From NCBI RefSeq assembly GCF_000003605.2, contig NW_003141822.1, positions 171,251 to 191,662 on the forward strand: a DNA stretch of 20,412 bases. Reading direction: 5' to 3'. The stretch comes from Saccoglossus kowalevskii (lineage: Eukaryota > Hemichordata > Enteropneusta > Harrimaniidae). Positions 1 through 17,500 of the stretch are shown here, piece by piece (the first letter of the stretch is position 1; every line of letters begins with the position of its first letter). A model generated the notes under the pieces. That model saw nothing but the letters and a program-made list of their open reading frames with translations, had not been told where the DNA came from and did not search any database. Both the position numbers and the translations under genes were made by a program.

Positions 1-860
1 CCGGTATACATGTACCATGTTGGCCAGGAAACCAGAATAGATATTATACCGTGTTGGCCAGGGAACCAGAATAGATATTACCGGTATACATGTACCATGT
101 TGGCCAGGAAACCAGAATAGATATTATACCATGTTGGCCAGGAAACCAAAATAGATATTATACCATGTTGGCCAGGAAATCAAAATAGATATTATACCGT
201 GTTGGCCAGGAAACCATAATAGATATTATACTGTGTTGGCCAGGAAACCAGAATAGATATTATACCATGTTGGCCAGAGAACTAGAATAGATATTATACC
301 ATGTTGGCCAGGAAACCAGAATAGATATTATACCGTGTTGGCCAGGAAACCATAATAGATATTATACCGTGTTGGCCAGGAAACCAGAATAGATATTATA
401 CCATGTTGGCCAGGAAACCAGAATAGATATTATACCATGTTGGCCAGGAAACCATAATAGATATTATACCGTGTTGGCCAGGAAACCAGAATAGATATTA
501 TACCATGTTGGCCAGGAAAGCAGAGTAGATGTTATACCAAGTTAGCCAGGGATCCAGAGTATATATTATATCATGTTGGCCAGTTCAACAGCAATGCTGG
601 CAAAGGACTGTGAGCCAAGAAACAAACATAAAAAACATACTATGTTGGCCAGGGAACTAGAATAGATATTATACCATGTTGGCCAGGTCACCAGCAAAGC
701 TGGGAAAAAACATAGAAAACAAACATACTATGTTGGCCAGGGAACCAGAATAGATATTATACATGTTGACCAGGGAACCAGAATAGATATTATATCATAA
801 TGGCCAGGTCACCAGCAATGCTGGGAACAAGAATAGAAAACATACTATGTTGGTCATGAC
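1..860. repeat. 34-bp minisatellite (about 23 degenerate units)
   Basis: The unit core TTGGCCAGGAAACCAGAATA recurs every 34 bp from position 20 to about 576, with one 12-bp insertion (CCGGTATACATG) at 81-92. From about 577 to 860 the array turns composite: units alternate with a second module containing CAGCAATGCTGG and AAACATACTATG. The unit length is not a multiple of three and every unit contains TAG, so it is not coding on the plus strand. It runs off the left edge, downstream of trefoil exon 7. Confidence 0.95.
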
Positions 861-936
861 ATCAGCACAGATATACTTTGTAGATCACAGAATCAGCAGA
901 AAACTAGGCCAAACCAAATTGTTGATGAATACTTAC

Positions 937-8097
<7,161 letters not shown>

Positions 8098-8250
8098 CTC
8101 GATCAGTATAGAAGAGTATCTACGCGTTGATCAGTACTTTGTGAGTGACTCAAATAACGGTGGGTCACCTGATGTTGTGTCGTCTTCCGGTGTGTTTGTT
8201 GTTCTCGTTTCCGTGTTGACTACGCCCTCTTGCGTTGAACACTAGGTAGT
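8098..8250 (-). other. Probable non-coding exon 1 of the trefoil gene
   Basis: On the minus strand a strong donor, GAG|GTAAG, sits at 8098/8097. It faces the well-formed acceptor at 5928, ten bases before the start codon. Together they imply a 5' UTR exon and a first intron of about 2.2 kb. The transcription start is not known, so the right boundary is only a guess within the intergenic stretch. Confidence 0.5.
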
Positions 8251-8366
8251 TTTCAAAATGGCGATCAGAAAGTAGTTTTTGGCCTTCTTTTCAAAGAATT
8301 CATAATTTCCCGGTTTGCCTGGCGACATCTTCCGTTAGAATTACAGCAACGAGAAGAAAAGTTGAA
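8099..8366. promoter_or_regulatory. Likely bidirectional promoter between the two genes
   Basis: The stretch separates the inferred first exon of the minus-strand gene from the OAF start codon. It is more GC- and CpG-rich than its flanks. On the minus strand it carries a perfect ETS-type site ACCGGAAG (8184-8191); on the plus strand a YY1-like CAAAATGGCG (8254-8263) and weaker TTTCCCGG and CTTCCG words (8307-8334). An E-box-like CACCTG lies near 8166. No TATA box is obvious. ETS and YY1 sites in a short head-to-head gap are typical of TATA-less animal promoters. Start sites are not shown by the sequence. Confidence 0.6.
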
Positions 8367-8558
8367 ATGGAGGTTTCGTTTTTTGTGTTGGCCAGTTTCA
8401 TGACACTGAGTTCAGCTCAGCTGACCGTGAACGTAAAAAACAAAGGCGGTGATTTGATCCAAGAAAGCATCCAAGCTGACGTTGCACAGGATCTTATCCA
8501 TTTACAGTTTCAGAAACCTGACGGGACATTGATATCATTGCTTATTGATTTTAAATCG
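8367..8558 (+). CDS. OAF: OAF exon 1 (start codon, signal peptide)
   Basis: Encodes residues 1-64, from the hydrophobic signal peptide to IDFKS. It ends at a strong donor, TCG|GTATGT, in phase 0. Reading through the donor hits a stop within nine codons, so the exon end is well defined. Human OAF has DFKK at the same point, from memory. Confidence 0.93.
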
Positions 8559-11500
8559 GTATGTATTATAAACCATTTGGAATAACCGGGGCAACCGAGA
8601 AACCCGAATAAGAGAGGGAAATTATTAATTTGCATTTAAGAAAGTCTATATGATCCTAGCCCTGAGTACAGTCTTGTAGGTTGGCCTTCTTCCGCTGATC
8701 CTTCGGTCCCCACAGTCCTGAGAAGTCGCATAGACCGAGGATTTGACACTCTCCTACAAATTTATGGCGGAGAACCGTTCTGCAGTGTTCATGATTGTAA
8801 CCAGCTAAAATATCTATCGACCAATCTAGCGATCACAAATACTTTTTTTTGTGTCCGAAAAATGAACCTACATTACTAGAACTAGCTGTGGAATTATAGC
8901 CCTACGGAACTGCAGCTACTGTAAAGGGGGTAATTATTCACTGGGTTTTAATTTAGCTTATTTCGCTGACTGGAAAAATGCGCTAAATTAAAACACAGTG
9001 AATATGTACAATTTAGCATAGAACACATTATCTAAATGACGAAACCGTGAATTTAAAACCTACTGAATATGCCTGAAATGGTAAATCAGTGAAATTTAAA
9101 CCCAGTGAAAATTAGTCATTTTACAGTATACTAGAACTAGAACGTTGGCAAAAGCTAGTTTTACGCAACGGAACAACGTTTTGTTAATAAATACGTCAAG
9201 AACAAGATGGCGGCATATATTTTTGGTTGACGTTGGAAAATGTCGATTTGATCGACCCTAGTGGGAACTCTTAAGTAATTTCGCTTCCAGTTAGGGTATT
9301 TAGAATAGTTGGACGTATCGACCTGCTTAATTTTTAACTGCAAAGCTGAATGCCTCTTAAATTGCCGATACATTCCTTCACAATAGTGTTGAATCCCCGG
9401 TCTATGCGACTTCTCAGGACTGTGGGGGGGCCGAATGATCAGCGGAAGGAAGCCACGGCCAACCTACAGGACTGTACTCAGGGCTAATATGACCCTAGGC
9501 CTGGGAGCATAGGTACTATAATCAACCGAGGGGGGGGGGGGTATCGGCTGGTATCTAGTGTAAGAAATAGACAAGGAATGAAGGCTCCAGCGAGCTCATA
9601 TTTTTTAAACTGGAAAAACCAGACGAACAGAACGAAAAATAAAATCTATAAAAATACCAGGTTGAAGAATATTAGTTGCTCTTTCAAATTTTGCCAAAGC
9701 TTTACCTATATTTTACCTATATCTGCAGAATAAACAAGAAAACTACACAAATTGACTCCATTTCTAAAGAACTAACGGTTGGTCCAAACGCACGGCACAG
9801 TTGGAGACGAAGAACCAATCACAAGACTGGTTACGAACCAGTTGAGCAAGGCTAACCAAGTTGTAACCTTGATGTGGTTCGTAACCAGCCTCATGAATGG
9901 TTGTTGACAAATTCTGAACAGGCCACACCTCCAACCAAAGTTCTGCACCAGTCGGCAATAAATTATTGGCATTATTCATGTATCTCACAAGTGGAGAATA
10001 TTTAAATATATTAATATGACAGAGCGGTGGACGAAACACAGGGGTAAAACGCTTACCTGTACAATTTGGGACATAAGAATTCAATTTTATTAAAATACTA
10101 CCGGATTCGGCCCTGGGCGATCTTATGGAGGATTTGATTTTTTTTTAGAAAAATGTGGACCAAAAGATCGCCCGGGCGATGTTATGGCAGATATTACAAA
10201 GCCCATCTTGTCCGGAAAAATAACCCTGCACTGATAAAATGGTCTCAGAAAATGTTTAGAAAAAATAATGTTTCACATTGACCAAATATAATCATGCAAA
10301 GTATAAATTCAAAGTGTTTTAATACATTGGTGAGAGATCGCATTTTACGTGAACAAGAAGAAAAAGCAAGCCAAAGTCGAAACGGGGTGCATCATGACAC
10401 ATCACAGGCTGTGACAACCGAGTAATCAGCGAAATCATTTTGGGTGCAATTGAACTTCAAGTACTTCTTTGCGAAACTTGTTGCGCGAAATGTGTGTTGA
10501 CCGTGACCGAAGTTTGACCCCAAGTTACGCACTGAACTGGCGCGTTACCATAGGAACCTTTTTCTTCCATGCTCTGCGCGTCGGTAAAAAATAGTAAAAT
10601 TGTTATTATATCCGACGATACTGTAATCATATAACTTGTCTGCAACTTTGTACTGGCTTTGAATACTAGTATATCAACATCGTTTATTTCAAGTTAGTGT
10701 GCTGCTTTTCTAATTACGCAAATTTGTTTACAATATTGTACCGGCTCTGAATTTTTCAACTTTGTAATGCTTTCATAATAATTACACAAACTCAAGTTAT
10801 TTTTATATTACCGACTTTATAGTGTGTTGCACTCGTAATAATTACGCAAACATAAACATGGGCGCATTTAAATCACAGTAGTCAGGTGTCTTGTGATTCA
10901 TCGATGTTCCAATGGTGAATTATTTTATTCGAAATGAAGTGAATATGTAATATAATAAACTCTGGGCAGCGCACTTCGATCACATTATTCACGTATATTT
11001 TGACTGAACTCAGCTAACCATGTGTTTGAATTGCGTGCGGCATTGGGCAATGACCTCCAGAGTTCACGCACTGATATTTAAATTCGGGTCACCCAGCTTC
11101 ACACAAATTAATATAGTTACTTATCATTTGTTCAAAAAATCGTTCAACTCTCACAAATACTACGAACGCGAAGAGTTTACTGAAAGAGAACGTCTTTTTT
11201 GGACAAAACAACACGATACAAGATTATCTGTGCAAGGTTAGATTTTTAGAACGTACACGACCGCTTAACTCTGTGTTTTTTAATAATCATGTCGCATGTG
11301 AAACGCAGGAGACATTTTAGTTCGCCAATTTCCTGTTTACCAATGTCTTTTTGTCAGGAATGCGATACAGACAAAGATTAAACATTAACGATACCTACCG
11401 TTGTCAAATCAACCAAGAGGCTCGAATCAGGAAGGCTTGGGTATTTCAAACTTCGTAAATAGCATTCATTCCAAGCGCAGACTTTATTTGAGTGTAATAA

Positions 11501-14500
11501 ACGTATTAAAGTGAAATGTATTCACAAGCCATAATACTGGTCCGACTTTTACTCTTGAAATTGGTGATAAATACTTGCATAAAATACAAACGTATACCAT
11601 TTTTCATGCAACAATAATTCGTATACAGCATTGGATTTATTGGATTTTTACGTGTTTCGACTTCACAGTGAATTATTTTTAGCGTCATATTTGAAATAGT
11701 GCGCTCGATGCAAGATTTTGGACGGATAAATTGGGGTCTGTAAAAATGTTTGTTGGTTCAGTCAGGCAATGTGTGAACCAAAACATTGTCCACTATTTGA
11801 AACATCGCCAATGGGCGAGGTTTAGGATGGGCGGGCTATCGGCCGAATCCGGTAGGTGAGTGGTATAAGCTATTGGCACATTTGTATAAAAAATAAGATA
11901 TCCAGATTTGCAACAAGTGAATTGTTCAGTACTGGCTTATAGTTATTCAGGCTTTTTTCTAGAAATTGCAATTCAGCGGCGCCACCAAGTGGGGGAGATA
12001 GGGTTCTCCTTACCAGGGTGTGGAGTTTTTGATAATTCTAAGTTAAAATGAAGCATTCTATGGCTCCTTGGGGCCAAAATTACTGTCAGACAGATCACAA
12101 TTGAAGACTATGGTCACATGTGATCCATGGTCAATCAGAATTTTTTGGTTGCCAGAGGATCTGCTCCCCTGGGTAAGGGGTGCCATGGCATGAGGGCACT
12201 GCGCCCGTTCTCTTGTTTAAAAAATTCCCTTGTTATTGTTAAAAATGTCTCTGTATTGAGTGTTTGTCCTCCTGTTGCATCTTCTCAATTACTAGATAAG
12301 TCTTGATTCTGATAAAAGTGCATTTGTTGATTAACTTGTTTTCTCACACAGGAAGTGCAGATATTTAAAGCCCTTGTATTGGGAGAAGAAGAAAGGGGTC
12401 AAAGCCAATACCAAGTTATGTGTTTTATTACAAAATTTACCAAATCTGAATTTATATCATCAGATGCTATGTCCAAACTAAGACAGGTAATTGATATTCA
12501 TTACTAATGCATAAGGTAAGCTTACTGGAACAAAAGGAATGTCTTGTACAAGTATGATGCTAAAAGTGCAGTGGTAGAAGTAAGAAAATAAAAGTATTAC
12601 TGTAAAATCTGTATTAGAAGCCGCACCCATTCTTTTTGAACAATTGAGACCCAAAAATTCACGATTTCTCATATGTGAGTGTACATGTAGATGCTCTAAT
12701 AGATGCCGTATTTCCTCTGTTGCATTGTATCATTTTAATGGAAGCCTCGGCTTTTAATACAGATTTTACAGTATGTTTCCAGTAAGCCAACCTTGCATAG
12801 AGTTTGCATGCCAACCCTATATCTTTGCCCAACATTGAATTATTCAGTCACATTAATACAATTACATTACATGAACAGAAAAACCCTGGGACTATTCGTA
12901 ATCCAGAAGAGGACAAAGGACAAGAACATATATTTATGGATCTTCAGATTGATTTAAAAGAATCATCAAAATTCAGCAAACATATTTACAATACATGCAT
13001 GGAGGCACAAGATTCAACATACATCAGAGAAAGTGATATCCGAGCTCTATCGAAAGGTATGCCGCAGACTTTTGATATCTACACATATTATCATTTTTGA
13101 CAATGTTATGTATATGTATAAATGCAACATACAGACTCTTTGGGAACATCGAGTTCAGTTGATGTCTAAACTGTAAACCAGCCACCAGAAAAATTGTTGC
13201 AAAAGTTGTAAAATGTCTATGATGTGTGCATTTGTTTGAGTGTCGATTTTGAAATAAATTAGTAATGAATGAAATAACAATTTGTTGAATTACAAAATAA
13301 AGTTTTTAATTGACTTTCGGTATGAAATGAGGTTTTTATGTAGATGTCAACTAATACTTCAGACACTTGCCATAGGTATACGTTTGCTTTACCCGGTAAT
13401 TCAGATAATTTGGTGGTTGGAATACAGTTGGATCAGCTAAACTCATTTGTACCTACATGTACATATGTTATATCACTGCTTGCCACATGAAATTTACTGA
13501 GTTGAACCAGCGAAAAGCCAACCTTGTCTTAATTATATTAATTATATATATTCTCCAATTTGATTGGAATCACATCTCTCTTCATATCGAAACATCACAA
13601 TTGTCATATTTGAATTTTGTGCAAAAACAAATCTTCTCTCAAATCTTTGTTTTTGGTATACTTTTCTCCGTGAAATTTGGCAATCTGAAAAAAAACAAAA
13701 CATTTCTGCTTACTTTCATGTATTCTTCAAATCCACCCAATTCAAGTTTGTTTGTTTTTTAAGGGACAACAAAACATTTAAATTTACTCATGGGGAACAC
13801 TACATGTGATCCATATGAAATATGTGATAACTGTGATGTCTAACTGTTATACTCATTGCTCCACACTCTTTACCTACAAAGTATATATTTTCTGAAAGTT
13901 TATAGTTGAATCTGATTTAGGAGTAGATTTTAAATAACTTTTAAACCTCTTTTGCCGCATGATTTTAAAGTTAATATTTATTTAATGACATAATTTGTTG
14001 TGATTTCCAAATGCGTTATTGTGTTTTTAATGTTCAAAATTAATAATTGAAAATTGAGCTGCAAATTTCATTATGCGGTGTGCCCTCCAGAACATGTAGT
14101 TGTAGTGCTATTTCTGATCATGTGAGGCAAACTTGGTGATCTGTTTCTGAATGCAAGCAAGACTACACAAGGTCTGACACAGAGCCAAATTGTAATAAAG
14201 TTTTTCTAAAATCAAATGTAAACAATTTTATTATAGATCTAGCACTGACCGAAATCAATAGAATTAGCCATTCTGTAAAAAGATGAGTGAACACTCATTC
14301 CAAAACGTATCTTCACTTGTTCTAACATTCAAATAGGTGATTTTCTGTACAATTGCGAGATCTCGCGAGATGCATGAAAGACACGCGTCGAACGTCTGCC
14401 GCAAAAATCGAACGATTTGATTTTGAACTAGAATTTCTTTATTTCGTAGCTTACATTGACCGGCCGATCTTCGACAGAGGAATATTGCTTCCGAATAACC

Positions 14501-17500
14501 TTACTTAATCAAAATTGCCTATCATCAAACGTGGACAGCACATTATTAAGCATGGAAATGTCCCCGAAATACTTTCGCGTTTGTCGAATCCCACGCGATG
14601 TTTGACGTGACTACGACGCTATGACCTTTGTTTGTCCTGTTTTTACGTTCGATTTCACGCATAACGTGTGATTCTCGCAGTGAACGGAAAATGGTCTATT
14701 TTATCTTTGTTGTGTGAAGGCACACTGCAAGTACATGTATAATAAATCTAGAAAATGGCCTTATTAAATATTGGGTATACTTTCTTATCTTTTGATTTAG
14801 AATATTAATAATAAGTGTATACATGTACTGACTAACTACTAATGGCCATGTGTGTATTTTGCCTCTTTCTCTTTCATCATCTCCAGGTTACAGAGCATCT
14901 TATCTTTATCCACACTATTTAACATCGCAAGGTATTAGTTTAGATTATAACACTTCTCATGATGTCTTCCCTAGTGAAGGATGGTAGTATTTTGGCAATA
15001 TCGTAAATCATACAAGCTCTAAACACTCAATACTGCCCCCAGGTGTTGGTGTTGTTGTAATCAGTGAGTTATTAAACTAGAGGTCAATACTACAATGGTG
15101 TTAGCACATGTGTGTAGGTGATTGCATACAGAATGTATAACTGAAAAGAAAAAAATGATTTCTAGATCTGAAACTATCTGTACTCTAATAAATGAATTAA
15201 TATGTGTAATGGTGGTATTCCCATGGTACATCTCACTTATACAGACAACAGAATTATTTCACAAAAAGAGTATTACTACGGTAGATGAGAAAGTATTTGA
15301 TGTCATCATTCATTGTGTTCCAGTGCAAGTGATGTCATCATTCATTGTGTTCCAGTGCAATTGATGTCATCATTCATTGTATACAATGCAAGTGATGTCA
15401 TCATGGCATTTAACTGCGATCGTTGTGTGTTGGTGCAGCTTACCTCATCATTTATTGTGTTCCAATGCAAGTGATGTCATCATTCATTGCATTTCAGTGC
15501 AAGTGATGTCATCATTCAGTGAGATGTACCATGGGAGTTCCACCATACATGTATGGTTTCATTGATAAAGTATTTCTAGTTTCAGATCTAGTTATTAATT
15601 CCTTTTCAAGTGCAATCTCAAAACACATAATTAAAACTATTGCAATGTTGATTTTCACTTTCAAGTGGTCTTCTTTAGTTTGGACACATTGATGGTTTGA
15701 GCTCCAAAATTCCTGTACTACATGTAGTCAGACTTTTTAGAACATGTGATTATCAAAACTAGTAAAATAAAACATTTAAACAATATACCAATTCTTCAAT
15801 ATCATGAAGGCATTCATTTTAAATTACACATACATCAAAAAGTGCAACCATTTTAAGTAGAAAAGCATTCAATCTCCCAATACACTGCAGTTTTGAAGAA
15901 ACACACTAAGACGAAGGAAGTTGCATTTCTTGAAATATTGATTTCCACTACCATCCCTCCAAAATTATCATTCCTCCCTCCCTCCCTTCATATCAGAGTG
16001 TCTCCCATACTCTTTTATACTTTGATGCACGTTTATACTTCCTTCAATTCATTGTTTAGACAATATGACATCATCAGATTTATTTATAATATTATGAATG
16101 TTATTTTATTGATGTGTGTACTCCCTGAATGGCAGCTGTATATCAGCATCTCAAATCAATGTGACATACTTTGTAGATGTACGAGGTCAGTAGACTAGTT
16201 TGCTAAGCTACTAAGCATGTGATGTGTTAGGATTGGTCAATTCTGTGATGTGTTAGGATTGGTCAATTCTGTGATGTGATGGGTCAATTCTGTGATGTGT
16301 TGGGATTGGTCAATTCTGTGATGTGTTGGGATTGGTCAATTCTGTGATGTGATGGGATTGGTCAATTCTGTGATGTGTTGGGATTGGTCAATTCTGTGAT
16401 GTGTTGGGATTGGTCAATTCTGTGATGTGTTGGGATTGGTCAATTCTGTGATGTGATGGGATTGGTCAATTCTGTGATTTGTTGGGATTGGTCAATTCTG
16501 TGATGTTCTGGGATTGGTCAATTCTGTGATGTTCTGGGATTGGTCAATTCTGTGATGGGATTGGTCAATTCTGTGATGTGTTGGGATTGATCAATTCTGT
16601 GATGTGATGGGATTGGTCAATTTTGTGATGTGTTGGGATTGGTCAATTCTGTGATGTGATGGGATTGGTCAATTTTGTGATGTGTTGGGATTGGTCAATT
16701 CTGTGATGTGATGGGATTGGTCAATTCTATGATGTGTTGGGATTGGTCAATTCTGTGATGGGATTGGTCAATTCTGTGATGTGTTGGGATTGGTCAATTC
16801 TGTAATGTGTTGGGATTGATCAATTCTGTGATGTGATGGGATTGGTCAATTCTGTGATGTGTTGGGATTGGTCAATTCTGTGATGTGTTGGGATTGGTCA
16901 ATTCTGTGATGTGTTGGGATTGGTCAATTCTGTGATGTGTTGGGATTGGTCAATTCTGTGATGTGTTGGGATTGATCAATTCTGTGATGTGATGGGATTG
17001 GTCAATTCTGTGATGGGATTGGTCAATTCTGTGATGTGTTGGGATTGGTCAATTCTGTGATGTGATGGGATTGGTCAATTCTGTGATGTGTTGGGATTGG
17101 TCAATTCTGTGATGTGTTGGAATTGATTATTATGATTTCTTTGATTTGAGTTTTAATTGATTATTATGATAGTCTTCTCTCAGAGACTTCCTAGAACAAA
17201 TAAACATTTCTCTATATTGTGCTTGAATGAAACATTTGTGTTTGATATAATATACAAACAAACTTGAATTGTCAATAACAATCACTGTTATGTAGAAAAA
17301 ATCAAGCACAGAGATAAATATTTGTAATGACTGGACATAAAATATACCATAAAAAAAACGGCTGATGAAATCTTGAGAGTTGCAAGATTTGGTTTATGCC
17401 ACACAAATAGTGTTTATCACTGGTCATTGCATTAACTATTTCCTGGTGTAACTATGGTGATCAGAACAGCTGATAAAATCTTGTTGAGAGCTGTAAGATT

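Larger units (their letters stand above)
8559..12351 (+). other. OAF: OAF intron 1
   Basis: 3.8 kb made largely of insertions: the 8657-9486 element with its nested MITE, the hairpin at 9827-9888, the 10098-11855 segment, and dispersed repeat D. Very little unique sequence remains, so much of the present length comes from transposition. Confidence 0.7.

Noticed and set aside
9764-10084. 106-codon minus-strand ORF, the longest non-exonic frame in OAF intron 1
   Set aside because: It crosses the hairpin at 9827-9888, has no recognisable domain or splice context, and looks like chance or repeat-derived sequence.
11020-11241. 73-codon plus-strand ORF as a transposase fragment of the 10098-11855 segment
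   Set aside because: No DDE/D motif, helix-turn-helix or family resemblance could be seen.
12804-12878. In-frame methionine upstream of OAF exon 3
   Set aside because: The sequence lies in intron 2; the acceptor ATGAACAG and family similarity start at 12879.
13057-13100. Read-through after OAF exon 3 giving a short alternative C-terminus
   Set aside because: Only eleven or so unconserved codons follow a good donor; AATAAA words occur downstream near 13295, but nothing shows they are used.
15893-16198. 101-codon plus-strand ORF
   Set aside because: No family resemblance or splice signals, and its composition is that of AT-rich intron.
16219-17130. CRISPR array
   Set aside because: Head-to-tail 26-bp units without unique spacers in an animal intron; the same holds for the arrays at 1-860 and 15298-15521.
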